From: Sphingobacteriales bacterium
GTDB taxonomy: Bacteria; Bacteroidota; Bacteroidia; Chitinophagales; UBA2359
NCBI GenBank assembly: GCA_016718845.1
Contig: JADKCK010000041.1
Coordinates: forward strand, 1-64,000
Direction: 5' to 3'
DNA length: 64,000 nt
Translations under genes and position numbers: made by a program
In this document: one piece after another, positions 1-8,909 of the stretch
Layout: every line of letters begins with the position of its first letter
Numbering within the stretch: the stretch's first letter is position 1
The notes under the pieces: model-generated
What the model was told of the DNA's origin: nothing
The model's input: only the letters and a program-made list of their open reading frames with translations
Databases searched by the model: none

Positions 1-358
1 CTGCAACAATATAACTCCCATCGGCAGTTTGTTGAATACAGGTAGCTTTATCAGTATTGCTCCCTCCATAAGTTTTTTCCCATTCTATGTCGGCATTGCT
101 GTTTAGTTTTGCTATCCAATAATCACTATCGTTTTGAGTATTTTTTTTATACCCTGCCAAAATATAGCCTCCGTCGGTGGTTTTTTGCACATCGTCAATA
201 GTAACTGTATCATTATTGCCAATAGTTTTTTGCCATTGTATTGTTGGTACATTGGCGGTGTTGCACTCGCCATCATCTTTTTTGCAAGTGGAGAAAAGAA
301 CTAGGATAAGAGAAAGAGCAACAAAGAAACTTGTTTGTTTGTTTAGTGTAGTGTACAT
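1..358 (-). CDS. Truncated lipoprotein with beta-propeller-like repeats (3' end outside window)
   Basis: The reading frame opens with ATG at 358 and runs off the left edge, so only about 119 N-terminal residues are present. The start is a lipoprotein signal: a hydrophobic run ending in LVLFSTC followed by KKDDGEC, so Cys 25 is the likely lipidated residue. After it come repeats of the kind WQKTIG...TDGGYILAGY...DYWIAKLN and WEKTYGG...TADGSYIVA, with alternating Trp/Gly and 'DG' turns. The same repeat style fills the gene at 58410-59672, so the two are paralogous in type. Such repeats are common in secreted Bacteroidota proteins that often end in a T9SS tail, but the end is not visible. It starts 77 bp downstream of the DUF4139 gene on the same strand and may be cotranscribed. 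Molecular function unknown. Confidence 0.75.
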   Translation of the reverse strand, partial: MYTTLNKQTSFFVALSLILVLFSTCKKDDGECNTANVPTIQWQKTIGNNDTVTIDDVQKTTDGGYILAGYKKNTQNDSDYWIAKLNSNADIEWEKTYGGSNTDKATCIQQTADGSYIVA

Positions 359-434
359 GGTATTTTTGTTGTTTTTTTGGGTGATAATTTACTTATTGGT
401 ATTGTTGCAAGGTGTTTTTTTATATCCACAAACA

Positions 435-2090
435 CTATTCTTTTTCTTTCAACTCAAGCGATACATCTTTGGGATAACTTATTTCGTATTCGGCGTTTAG
501 GGTATGTGGTCTTTGTGGTTTTGCGCTTAGCTGCCACGTCAAAAAGCCAGTTTCGGCATTAAGGGTGGCACCCGACAGTTGAGTAGGCGTTACTGTTACA
601 TCAACGGTTTGGCTGATAGGTATGCGGTCGGTTATAGTTAATTGAATTTCTTTTTTGCGGTTGTTTATCACCCGTACTTTGTACGAACAAGCTACGGTGT
701 GTTTGTTGCCACGGGCGTCGGTTTGTTTAAAATCGTCGGTGCTTGCCGAGCGTTCTACATATACCCCATCAACTTTACCTACAGGCAAGAATACCTCTTC
801 GGACGAGGAAGACGATGGCGAAAAATTAATTTTTTGAGCAAAAAATCCGTCCAAATAAATATCCAATGCACCAGGCGGCAGTTGGTGTTGTTGCCAATTT
901 TTGAGGTAAGCATTTAGGTAAACATTTTGACTATTGCGCGAATTAGCAAAAAATTCGTAGCGGGTAGGTATCGTATCTATTTGCGAAATGGGATATTTAA
1001 CCGTAGTGCCTTGTTTAAGGCTAATGGGTTTATCTAAACGTCGGCGCGACTCTAAAAATGTTTGCTGCAAGCTATATGTTTTTTCCATCACCCATATTTT
1101 GCATTTTTCGGGGTCTTCGTTTAAGCAACTTCTATCCGATTTCCCTTTAGTAAATTTCCACGATTCTACAAAAATAGGTGGCACACCTTTGGGTACAGCT
1201 CCGCGGTCACTAATGTTAACCATCAGAGGTTTCATTCTAGGGATTTCATCGGCAGGCAACGATAAACTTCCTAGAGGTCGGCTAACGAGTGTTACGGGTA
1301 CATTTTTCCAATCTATGCCTGTATTTTGCTGTATTTGTGCAAAAAGTTGGATATTAGTAGGGCGGTCAATATCGCTTATGTGTGCTTCGTACAGGGGTGT
1401 CCATTTGGCGCTATCAAAATACTCAATGTGCAACGAATCGTTAACCGCTTTATTACACACCACATTAAGCACTATCAAAAATTGGTTAACAACGGGTTTG
1501 CTTATGCTAGTATCGGCAAGTGCCCTAATTTGTTGCTGTAGCTCTGCTTTTTGTTGGTCGAGTTTGGTAACATAACGAAGTGTTTGTTCATCAAATTGAG
1601 CAAGCGAACTATAAGTAGTCTCAAGTGTATTGGCATTGAGGGCAGCTGCTGGCATAAGCGACCATTTGTCCAGTACCATTTCGTAGGCTTTTTTGCGTTG
1701 AGCTACGTAAGTGCTACGCGTAGTGCTTAACGAGTCGATTTGTTTTTGTAAGCGATCTACTTTCGGCAATGGTATGGTAGCACTCGCCAAACGTTTCGAA
1801 AACAAATCGTTGCTATACATTTTTTGCACACTCTCTATTTTTAAACCATCAATGTAGTTAAATTGCAATGTATTAGCATCTGTGTTGTCGGGTAATTGGC
1901 GCAAACAAAGCAAATGCGAGCCTTGGGGCAGATTTATTTTAGCAGACCTTGTTATCTGCCCAGCATTAAAATACAAAACAGCTTGTGTTAGCTGCGTATC
2001 AACAAATAAAGTGTCGGTGGGCTTGCTGTCGGTGTTTTGAGCAATTAGCGGACAACAGAAAAACAGTGCAAGCCAAATGTGTAGTTTCAT
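435..2090 (-). CDS. DUF4139 domain protein (MuiA-like), exported
   Basis: A 551-residue protein with a cleavable signal peptide (about residues 1-17, ending CCPLIAQ). The N-terminal part (about 30-130) resembles the DUF4140 domain, with the typical opening 'QLTQAVLYFNAGQITRSA' and a 'G.H.L.LRQLP' stretch. A coiled-coil-like segment follows (about 110-200, rich in Leu/Gln/Lys). The C-terminal half is a DUF4139 beta-rich domain ending with the conserved-looking 'LTWQLSAKP' and a basic/acidic tail. This two-domain order is that of 'mucoidy inhibitor MuiA family' proteins, whose biochemical role is unresolved. The upstream region holds palindromic element copy A (2164-2290) and a long-loop terminator. 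The family call is confident, the function is not. Confidence 0.8.
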   Translation of the reverse strand: MKLHIWLALFFCCPLIAQNTDSKPTDTLFVDTQLTQAVLYFNAGQITRSAKINLPQGSHLLCLRQLPDNTDANTLQFNYIDGLKIESVQKMYSNDLFSKRLASATIPLPKVDRLQKQIDSLSTTRSTYVAQRKKAYEMVLDKWSLMPAAALNANTLETTYSSLAQFDEQTLRYVTKLDQQKAELQQQIRALADTSISKPVVNQFLIVLNVVCNKAVNDSLHIEYFDSAKWTPLYEAHISDIDRPTNIQLFAQIQQNTGIDWKNVPVTLVSRPLGSLSLPADEIPRMKPLMVNISDRGAVPKGVPPIFVESWKFTKGKSDRSCLNEDPEKCKIWVMEKTYSLQQTFLESRRRLDKPISLKQGTTVKYPISQIDTIPTRYEFFANSRNSQNVYLNAYLKNWQQHQLPPGALDIYLDGFFAQKINFSPSSSSSEEVFLPVGKVDGVYVERSASTDDFKQTDARGNKHTVACSYKVRVINNRKKEIQLTITDRIPISQTVDVTVTPTQLSGATLNAETGFLTWQLSAKPQRPHTLNAEYEISYPKDVSLELKEKE

Positions 2091-2163
2091 AGATAATTGT
2101 ATTTAAAAAGTTTAAAGCAACCGAAATAAGCAGTAAAAACCAAAGTTATTAGGTACGCAAATA

Positions 2164-2290
2164 GCTTGCGCTTGCCCCGCTTGTTTATGTTGAGCGTAGC
2201 CGAAACACGGTAAATGTCTTTTTTGGGGGTGATGATTAGCACTCCCTGATTCGACAAGTAGGTGGCACCCCCTTTAGCAAAGCAAGAGCA
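2164..2290 (+). repeat. Dispersed palindromic element, copy A
   Basis: One of four related intergenic copies (others at 34921, 46717 reversed, 57313). It has the CCCCGCTTG start, then TGTCTTTTTTGGGGGTGATG, a variable middle, and GGCACCCCC followed by AGCAAAGCAAG. The GGGGGTG/CACCCCC, CTTT/AAAG and CTTG/CAAG blocks pair as an imperfect hairpin. Compared with the other copies, this one carries about 22 extra bases (including TTGAGCGTAGCCGAAA) between CCCGCTTG and CGGTAAATG. It lies upstream of the DUF4139 gene. A spurious 79-codon frame covers it and was not called as a gene. Confidence 0.8.
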
Positions 2291-2340
2291 GGCAATCCGT
2301 CGTTCAATACTATACAACTGCATCAATAGGTAAAAAAAAC

Positions 2341-2441
2341 AAAAAGCAAAAACCTAGTAATTGTTTTATTATATGTAACCTCCTTGTTTCTAAGGACATA
2401 CAAATCTATAAAACATAAAAACTAATAGGTTTTTGCTTTTT
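2341..2441 (-). terminator. Long-loop inverted repeat, probable terminator of the ABC ATPase gene
   Basis: Perfect 16-bp arms AAAAAGCAAAAACCTA (2341-2356) and TAGGTTTTTGCTTTTT (2426-2441) are separated by 69 bases. On the minus strand the stem is followed by a T-rich run (complement of 2331-2345). It sits between the stop of the ABC gene (2474) and copy A. The loop is much longer than in a usual intrinsic terminator, so another role is possible. Confidence 0.55.
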
Positions 2442-2473
2442 TTGCTGTGTGGTATGTTAATTATTGTACTTGC

Positions 2474-4276
2474 CTACATACCCGCGCGTCGTCGTATATC
2501 TTCGAGTTTGCCTTCGGGTATAGCGGCAATTAGTTTCTTGGTATATTCGCGTTGTGGATTATTGTATACATCATCGGCAGCGCCCATTTCTTCTATTTTG
2601 CCTTTGTTCATCACCACCATTCTGTCCGACATAAATTTAACCACCGATAAATCGTGCGAGATAAAGATGTAGGTAAATTTGTATTTTTCGCGCAGTTCAA
2701 TCAACAAGTTTAGCACCTGTGCCTGCACCGATACATCGAGTGCCGACACCGACTCGTCGCAGATAATAAATTTAGGTTCAAGTGCCAAAGCTCGTGCAAT
2801 ACAAATACGTTGTCGTTGCCCACCCGAAAACTCGTGCGGATAACGGTTCAAATGGTCGGGCGACATGCTAACGGTGGTTAGTAGGTCGGCGGCGCGTTCA
2901 AGGCGTTGTTTGTCGTTGGCAAGTATGTTGTGTATTTTTAGCGGCTCAATAATGGCATCGCCAATAGTCATACGCGGGTTAAGCGACGAGTAGGGGTCTT
3001 GGAAGATGATTTGCATATTGCGGCGCATGGCTTTCATGTCGGTTTTGTTGAGGTCAAATATCGACTTGCCATCGTATACCACTTTGCCTTCGGTGGCGGG
3101 TGCCAAGCGCAACAAAGTGCGTCCAAGGGTTGTTTTGCCGCAGCCCGATTCGCCTACCAAACCCAGTGTTTCGCCCGGATAAATATCAAAACTTACATCA
3201 TCAACCGCTTTTACCCAATTTAGCACTTTACCAAAAAAGTTTTTTTGCGTTGGGAAATACGTTTTTAGGTTTTGTACCACCAAAATAGGCTCTTGTTTTT
3301 TGAGTTCAACAAGGCGTTGTTGGGTTTGCTCGGGGCTAATTTCAACGGCTTTTAGTGCTTCGTCAACCGAGGCTATTTTGTTATACATTTTGCCATTTTC
3401 GTCAAAGCCCATAAAATCGCTAACAATAGGTAGTTTGCTTAGGCGTTTGCCAAGTGGTGGTCGGCAAGCCATCAAGCCTTTGGTATAGGGGTGTTGTGGG
3501 TTGCTAAATATCTCCAAAACGGTTCCTTCTTCCACAATTTTGCCTTTGTACATTACAATTACGCGGTCGGCAATTTCGGCAATTACGCCCAAGTCGTGGG
3601 TAATAAACAACATCGACATGCCCATGCTGCGTTGCAGGTCGCGCATCAGTTCCAAAATGGTTTTTTGCACGGTAACATCTAAGGCGGTTGTAGGCTCGTC
3701 GGCAACCAATATTTGGGGTTTGCATGCCATTGCCATAGCTATCATTACGCGTTGTTTTTGCCCGCCCGACAGTTGATGCGGATACGAGTCGTACATGCGT
3801 TCGGGGCTAGGCAATTGTACTTGCTCAAAAAGGCTTAATGTTCGAGCTTTTGCTTCGGCATCGGTGGTTTTTTGGTGTAGTTTTATCACCTCGTCTACTT
3901 GGTAGCCGCAAGTAAAAACGGGGTTGAGCGAGGTCATGGGCTCTTGAAAAATCATCGAGATTTTATTACCTCGATATTTTCGCATATCGTCGATAGACAA
4001 TTTGAGCAAGTCAACGGCTCCTTTTTCGGGGTCGTGATAGATGATTTCGCCACCTGCAATGTTGCCCGGCGGGTTGGGTATTAGGCGCATAACAGATAGG
4101 CAGCTAACCGATTTCCCCGAGCCAGATTCGCCTACAATACCTACGGTTTCGCCTCTGCGCAGCGTAAAACTTACATCGTCGACGGCTTTTACCTCACCAC
4201 TTTCGGTGTTAAAGTAGGTTTTGAGGTTTTTAACTTCTAACAGTAATTCGTTTTTGTTTTCGTTATTGTTGTTCAT
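2474..4276 (-). CDS. Fused dipeptide/oligopeptide ABC transporter ATP-binding protein (DppD-DppF type)
   Basis: A 600-residue protein made of two complete ABC ATPase domains, each of the peptide/nickel-importer subfamily. Domain 1 has Walker A GESGSGKS (about 49-56), signature LSGGQKQR and Walker B ILVADEPTTALD. Domain 2 has GESGCGKTT (about 373-381), signature FSGGQRQR and FIICDESVSALD. Each is followed by the oligopeptide-type C-terminal extension (HPYTKGLMACRPPLG; REYTKKLIAAIPEG). It would sit at the cytoplasmic face and energise import of short peptides. No permease or binding-protein gene is next to it, so the partners are encoded elsewhere, which is usual for YejF-like fusions. A good promoter (4351-4382) precedes the ATG by about 70 bp. 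The substrate is inferred from the family only. Confidence 0.93.
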   Translation of the reverse strand: MNNNNENKNELLLEVKNLKTYFNTESGEVKAVDDVSFTLRRGETVGIVGESGSGKSVSCLSVMRLIPNPPGNIAGGEIIYHDPEKGAVDLLKLSIDDMRKYRGNKISMIFQEPMTSLNPVFTCGYQVDEVIKLHQKTTDAEAKARTLSLFEQVQLPSPERMYDSYPHQLSGGQKQRVMIAMAMACKPQILVADEPTTALDVTVQKTILELMRDLQRSMGMSMLFITHDLGVIAEIADRVIVMYKGKIVEEGTVLEIFSNPQHPYTKGLMACRPPLGKRLSKLPIVSDFMGFDENGKMYNKIASVDEALKAVEISPEQTQQRLVELKKQEPILVVQNLKTYFPTQKNFFGKVLNWVKAVDDVSFDIYPGETLGLVGESGCGKTTLGRTLLRLAPATEGKVVYDGKSIFDLNKTDMKAMRRNMQIIFQDPYSSLNPRMTIGDAIIEPLKIHNILANDKQRLERAADLLTTVSMSPDHLNRYPHEFSGGQRQRICIARALALEPKFIICDESVSALDVSVQAQVLNLLIELREKYKFTYIFISHDLSVVKFMSDRMVVMNKGKIEEMGAADDVYNNPQREYTKKLIAAIPEGKLEDIRRRAGM

Positions 4277-4350
4277 GTAAAAAGGACGTGCTTTTAGTAG
4301 CTATTGCTATGCCAGATACCTGAATTAGCAGTAATGGTTTATTTTTTGTG

Positions 4351-4382
4351 CAAATGTACAACTTAATTTTTTTATAGCCAAA
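4351..4382 (-). promoter_or_regulatory. Bacteroidota-type promoter for the ABC ATPase gene
   Basis: On the minus strand, TTTG (4379-4382), a 20-base spacer, then TACATTTG (4351-4358). This matches the known Bacteroidota sigma-A consensus TTTG-N19..21-TAnnTTTG. Predicted leader about 70 nt. Confidence 0.65.
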
Positions 4383-4600
4383 TACATTTTTAAAGAATTA
4401 TCAGTTGGCTACAAAATTGTTGTTTTACACCTAGTATAAGGCACATTAAGCACCTATTGTGTTGTTGATGTAGTAGAATTATTTTTTTTGAGCTGATGAT
4501 AATATGGATAGAGCTACTACCCACATATCTTACAACGTTTTTTGCGCTGCAAAGATAGGTAAATTTTGATAGTTGCAAACAATTTTTGAAAAACAGCAGA

Positions 4601-4800
4601 AATGGTGAAGGGGTGAAGGAGTGAAGGAGTGACGCTCGTTGAGCGAAGTCGAAACGAAACATGGTGTTTTTTACATCAGCACGTTTCATCTACGCTCAAC
4701 AGCCATTTTACTCTTTTCACTCTTTTCACTCTTTTCGCCATTTCACTCCTTCACTCTTTTCACTCCTTCGGTCCTTCGCTCTTTTCAAGCGTAACGATAA
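4601..4800. repeat. Low-complexity GAAGGAGTGA / TCACTCCTTC inverted repeats
   Basis: The gap 4277-4759 between the ABC gene and the oxidoreductase gene contains no gene. Its right part is built from GTGAAGGAGTGAAGGAGTGA tracts and their complements; GAGTGAAGGAGTGA (4619-4632) and TCACTCCTTCACTC (4743-4756) form perfect 14-bp arms. A small hairpin CGCTC-GTT-GAGCG with the common Bacteroidota word GAGCGAAGTCGAAAC lies between. The repeat runs into the 3' end of the oxidoreductase gene (its last codons, SEGPKE, are repeat-derived). Confidence 0.7.
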
Positions 4801-7072
4801 CCGATTTTGAGCAGGGTGTTTTACTGGTATGTGCATAGTTATCAACAGGCACCAAACTGTTAGCCTCGGGGAAATAAGTGGCTACGCATTGTTGTGGAAT
4901 AGCATAAGGCACTACCAAAAACTTACGTGCCTCGCGGGTTCTGCCGTTAAAGGTGCTGTACAAATTAACCACACTTAGCTTTGTTAAGCCTGCTGTTTTC
5001 ATGTCATTTTCGTTCATCATCACTATGCGGCGCTCGTTGTAGATACCTCGGTAGCGGTCGTCTAAACCATAGATGGTGGTATTAAATTGGTCGTGGCTAC
5101 GTATGGTCATCATCAAAAACTCGTTGGGTTTTAGTTCAAGGGTCGATAATTTATTGACCGTAAAATGTGCTTTGCCATCGGGGGTATTAAATTTACCTTC
5201 GCGGGCGGCGTTTGGCAGATAAAACCCTTCTTTGATGCGCACTTTGTAGTTGTAATCGGTAAAGCCCGGAATGGTTTTTTCGATAGCAAGGCGTATGTGG
5301 TCGTTGTGTTGGGCGTACAATGCCCAATTAACGGGGCTTTGATTGCCAAAAGTGGCTTGTGCCAAACGGATAACAATCTCGGTTTCGCTTAACAAATGGG
5401 GCGAGCAGGGTTCAAGCACTCCTTTTGATTGATGCACGATGCCCATTGAGTTTTCGACGCTCACAAACTGTTCGGTGTTGTTTCGGAGATCTTTTTCGGT
5501 GCGCCCCAAACAAGGCAATATAAGGGCGCGTTTGCCCGTAATTAAGTGCGACCGATTTAGTTTGGTGGATACTTGTACGGTTAAATTGGTTTTTTGGAGG
5601 GCTTGCGCGGTAAATTCGGTGTCGGGAGTGGCAGATAAAAAGTTACCGCCCATAGCAAAAAACACTTTTAGCTGTTGTTTGTCCATGGCAGTTATGGCAT
5701 CAACAACCGAGTAGCCATGATGTTGAGGAGGCACAAAACCAAAGTTTTTTTGGATAGAGTCTAAGAAACTTTGCGGTGGCTCTTCCCAAATGCCCATAGT
5801 GCGGTCGCCTTGCACATTGCTATGCCCCCTAACAGGACATGTACCTGCGCCCGGTTTGCCAATTGCGCCTTTTAGCAGTAGCAAATTAACTACTTCACGG
5901 ATATTATCAACGGCGTTTTCGTGTTGGGTTAAACCCATTGCCCAGCACACAATAATTTTGTGGGTGTATTTTAGCATATCGGCAACCTGCCTAATTTGGG
6001 CTTGGGTTAAACCGCATTGACGATAACAAAAAGCTTTATCCAACTGTTTAAGGTTGGCTAAAAACGCATCGAAGCCGGTTGTTTTTTGGGCGATAAAATC
6101 CCAGTCGAATATTTTGTTGGGTTCGTTTTGTTCATCTTCGTAGAGCATACTAAGTAGTAGCTTTAAGAAAGCCACATCGCCATTTATTTTAATGGGCAAA
6201 AACAAATCGCTTAGTTTGGTGCCGCCGCGTAGTATTTTGGTGGGGCTTTGCGGATTAACAAAGTTGGTTAAACCTGCCTCTGCCAAAGGGTTAACGGATA
6301 CAATTTTACCGCCGTTTTCTTTACATTTTTCTAATGCCGACAACATACGCGGGTGATTGGTGCCGGGGTTTTGCCCAATGATAAGCAACACATCGGCATG
6401 GTGTATGTCGTTGAGTGTTACCGAGCCTTTGCCTATGCCTAGTGTTTGCGATAGGGCTTTACCGCTCGATTCGTGGCACATGTTCGAGCAGTCGGGTAGG
6501 TTGTTGGTGCCAAATTGGCGGGCAAATAGTTGGTACAAAAAAGCGGCTTCGTTGCTGGTGCGTCCCGATGTGTAAAAAGCGGCTTCGTCGGGCGATGCTA
6601 AATTGTTCAACTCTTGGGCTATTATTTCAAAGGCATTGTCCCAAGATATGGGTTTGTAGTGTGTGGCGTTGTGGTCTAAAAACATAGGTTGAGCAATGCG
6701 TCCTTTTTTACCAATCTGAAAATCGGAGAGGGTAGATAGCTCGGCAAGGCTGTATTTTTCGAAAAAGCTGGGGTATAGCACATTTTTAGCGGCTTCTTCG
6801 GCAATGGCTTTCATGCCGTTTTCGCAATATTCGCCCAACGATGAGCGGTCGTCGTCGGGGTCGGGCCAGGCACAGCCCGGGCAATCGAAACCGCCTTTTT
6901 GGTTGATGTTTAGCATGGTTTTTAGCACATCGGCAGGGTTCATGTACATTTTAGCATGGTTCAACGACGACACAATGGCGGGTATGCCTACAGCACTTTT
7001 TTTAGATTTGCCTAATTTTATGCCCGTAAATTTTTCGGGCGTTAATGATTGTGGGGGGCGTTTGTCTTTCAT
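4760..7072 (-). CDS. FdhF/YdeP-family molybdopterin oxidoreductase, catalytic subunit
   Basis: A 770-residue molybdenum enzyme of the formate-dehydrogenase-alpha-like (YdeP) branch. It has N-terminal cysteines C64 and C67 in FDCPGCAWPDP plus C83, likely iron-sulfur ligands. The segment PDCSNMCHESSG places C199 where formate dehydrogenases carry the Cys/Sec molybdenum ligand, so this is a Cys and not a Sec form. GQNPGTNHPRM (MGD binding) and the C-terminal molydopterin-dinucleotide domain (TIRSHDQFNTTIYG...) are present. No twin-arginine signal is visible, suggesting a cytoplasmic location. FdhD, needed to sulfurate the cofactor in this family, is encoded at 8046-8909 on the same strand. Formate as substrate is not proven; YdeP homologs are associated with acid resistance. 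The start at 7072 (MKDKRPPQSLTPEKFTG) fits the family. Confidence 0.9.
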   Translation of the reverse strand: MKDKRPPQSLTPEKFTGIKLGKSKKSAVGIPAIVSSLNHAKMYMNPADVLKTMLNINQKGGFDCPGCAWPDPDDDRSSLGEYCENGMKAIAEEAAKNVLYPSFFEKYSLAELSTLSDFQIGKKGRIAQPMFLDHNATHYKPISWDNAFEIIAQELNNLASPDEAAFYTSGRTSNEAAFLYQLFARQFGTNNLPDCSNMCHESSGKALSQTLGIGKGSVTLNDIHHADVLLIIGQNPGTNHPRMLSALEKCKENGGKIVSVNPLAEAGLTNFVNPQSPTKILRGGTKLSDLFLPIKINGDVAFLKLLLSMLYEDEQNEPNKIFDWDFIAQKTTGFDAFLANLKQLDKAFCYRQCGLTQAQIRQVADMLKYTHKIIVCWAMGLTQHENAVDNIREVVNLLLLKGAIGKPGAGTCPVRGHSNVQGDRTMGIWEEPPQSFLDSIQKNFGFVPPQHHGYSVVDAITAMDKQQLKVFFAMGGNFLSATPDTEFTAQALQKTNLTVQVSTKLNRSHLITGKRALILPCLGRTEKDLRNNTEQFVSVENSMGIVHQSKGVLEPCSPHLLSETEIVIRLAQATFGNQSPVNWALYAQHNDHIRLAIEKTIPGFTDYNYKVRIKEGFYLPNAAREGKFNTPDGKAHFTVNKLSTLELKPNEFLMMTIRSHDQFNTTIYGLDDRYRGIYNERRIVMMNENDMKTAGLTKLSVVNLYSTFNGRTREARKFLVVPYAIPQQCVATYFPEANSLVPVDNYAHTSKTPCSKSVIVTLEKSEGPKE

Positions 7073-7174
7073 TTTTTGATGGTTGGTTTTGTGGGGTTAT
7101 ATCGGTGGACGTGTTGATGCTATCTGCGTAAAACAATTTTTTGCAGTATCAACATAAACAGAATAAATGGGCTA

Positions 7175-7918
7175 TTACTTGTACTTTTTAGCCAATTTAA
7201 GGGCTTTGGCGTAGGCTTTGTCGTAATCATCAGATGCTTTGGACGTAATACTATCATCGTCAGAGTATGGATAACCGGTAGTTGCTTTGTTCAATTTAAT
7301 GAGTTTGTAGTTTGATAATTTGTAAAAGTCATACTCGGCTGATGAATTTGTAAGACCTGTACTAATGATGATTCTATTAGAGTCAATCTGCGGAGCTACT
7401 ACATAGTCAAATCCCATTATTTGCCTAAATGTTTTGTTTTTAACATCCGTTGCATATAGAGTGTAATAGGAATTAGACCCTCTTGCCCCACTATAATTGT
7501 ACACTAAGATATCTTTATACCCATCATCGTTATAATCTTCAAATCTAACATCGTCCCACTGGCTATACAACGAATCGCGAACTACCTGTTTTTTATCGCT
7601 TTGCCTTGTTATTATTAATAGGGCGTTATCCCCTTTCCTAGTATACCACCATAATTCGTTTTTTAACAAAGTAACTTTGTAGGTTTCTTTATAGTAGTGC
7701 AATAGTGTATCGAAAGCAACAGATGTTGTAGTGTCAGGCATCTCTTCGACTACAGGTTTTTTAATGGGCAAAGTATGGAGCAAAGGTTCGAGGCTGTCGA
7801 TTACTGCTTGTGGTGGTGTTGGCGCGTTATTGGTTTGAGGTTTACAGGCAGGCAAATATAGGCATAAGGTTATCAGCAAAAGCCAAAAACAAGTTAGGGT
7901 GTGGGGTGTTTGTGCCAT
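7175..7918 (-). CDS. Lipoprotein with FG-GAP-like repeat, function unknown
   Basis: The frame can be read from 8086, but the start at 7918 is preferred. It gives a clean lipoprotein signal (MAQTPHTLTCFWLLLITLCLYLPAC) with the lipidated Cys at about residue 25, and it removes the overlap with fdhD. The mature part (about 220 residues) has a low-complexity Pro/Thr linker, then a globular region. This contains DYNDDGYKDILVYN, a calcium-binding FG-GAP/integrin-like or EF-hand-like loop seen in XAC2610-type proteins. The tail is Lys-rich. It lies directly downstream of fdhD on the same strand but 128 bp away, so cotranscription is possible but not shown. No catalytic motif recognised. Confidence 0.75.
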   Translation of the reverse strand: MAQTPHTLTCFWLLLITLCLYLPACKPQTNNAPTPPQAVIDSLEPLLHTLPIKKPVVEEMPDTTTSVAFDTLLHYYKETYKVTLLKNELWWYTRKGDNALLIITRQSDKKQVVRDSLYSQWDDVRFEDYNDDGYKDILVYNYSGARGSNSYYTLYATDVKNKTFRQIMGFDYVVAPQIDSNRIIISTGLTNSSAEYDFYKLSNYKLIKLNKATTGYPYSDDDSITSKASDDYDKAYAKALKLAKKYK

Positions 7919-8045
7919 TGTTTTTTGTTTGGAAAAATTGGTGTCAGTGCAGTTTGTGGAGGGGTATTGTTTGAGGTATCTTTGGGGAGATACTATGTTT
8001 TTTTCGTCCGATACAAGTATCGGAGCTACCAGCTTAAAACTTGGA

Positions 8046-8909
8046 TTAATGCTTACCAGCAATCCTATCAAAACCAGTATACACATTTGCTCGGTTGTGT
8101 TTCAAAAAACCTACGAGAGTAGTGCCATAATTTTCTGCAAGCTCAACGGCAAGGCTCGAGGGTGCGCCAATGGCTGCAACAATGGGTATGCCTGCAACAA
8201 TGGCTTTTTGCATCATCTCGAAACTTGCCCTGCCACTTAGCACCAATATATGGTTAGATAGGGGCAGTAGCTTGTGTTTCAAAGCCTGCCCAATTAGTTT
8301 GTCTAAGGCGTTGTGTCTGCCAACATCTTCTGCCCACAAAATGGCATCTCCATTGGTGTTGCACAATAGGCAAGCGTGTATGCCACCGGTTTTGCCAAAA
8401 TCGGTTTGTGTTTGTTGTAGTTTTTGGGGTAGATTATACAGCACCGATGTGGCTATTTGGGGGTATCCGTTGGTAAGTACAAAACAAGCGTGGTTAAGGG
8501 CTTGGTCTATGGAGGTTTTGCCACACACGCCACACGACGAAGTGGTATAAAAATGGCGGTTTAGTTTCTCCAAATCTACCATTAACTGTGGGTGTAGTTC
8601 AATAACGATAGATTGTTGCGTGGTTTCGGTGTTGGTAGAGGTGCCTAAAAACTGAAACGATAGCACATCGGCATAGCTGTTAATGATGCCCTCGGTGAAC
8701 AAAAAGCCTAATGCCAACTCGTAATCCATGCCCGGCGTGCGCATAGTAACCGACAGGGGTTTGGCAATGCGATGATGGGTTGAGCCGTATCGCAAAATAA
8801 TTTCTAAGGGTTGTTCTACCGTTAGGGCATCATCAACAGTATGTTGGTTTTGTTGCTCAAGTTTTACTATTGGGCGCGTAACTACCGATACAAAAGCTTG
8901 GTTTAACAT
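8046..8909 (-). CDS. fdhD: Formate dehydrogenase accessory sulfurtransferase FdhD
   Basis: A 287-residue FdhD protein. In E. coli FdhD passes sulfur from IscS to the molybdenum bis-MGD cofactor of formate dehydrogenases. The diagnostic motif TTSSCGVCGKTS carries the two sulfur-shuttling cysteines (C126, C129). Other family hallmarks are RTPGMDYELALGFLFTEGII, AEDVGRHNALDKLIG and LSGRASFEMMQKA. The gene start overlaps the stop of the DUF7009-like gene by 7 bases, indicating translational coupling. Its client is most likely the FdhF-like enzyme at 4760-7072. Confidence 0.95.
   Translation of the reverse strand: MLNQAFVSVVTRPIVKLEQQNQHTVDDALTVEQPLEIILRYGSTHHRIAKPLSVTMRTPGMDYELALGFLFTEGIINSYADVLSFQFLGTSTNTETTQQSIVIELHPQLMVDLEKLNRHFYTTSSCGVCGKTSIDQALNHACFVLTNGYPQIATSVLYNLPQKLQQTQTDFGKTGGIHACLLCNTNGDAILWAEDVGRHNALDKLIGQALKHKLLPLSNHILVLSGRASFEMMQKAIVAGIPIVAAIGAPSSLAVELAENYGTTLVGFLKHNRANVYTGFDRIAGKH

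Noticed and set aside
988..1575. 195-codon plus-strand frame
   Set aside because: It is antisense to the DUF4139 gene, whose codon pattern and domains are clear; its product is a low-complexity Cys/Ser/Leu string with no domain.
2087..2326. 79-codon minus-strand frame
   Set aside because: It lies over palindromic element copy A; similar frames over the other copies are not conserved as protein.
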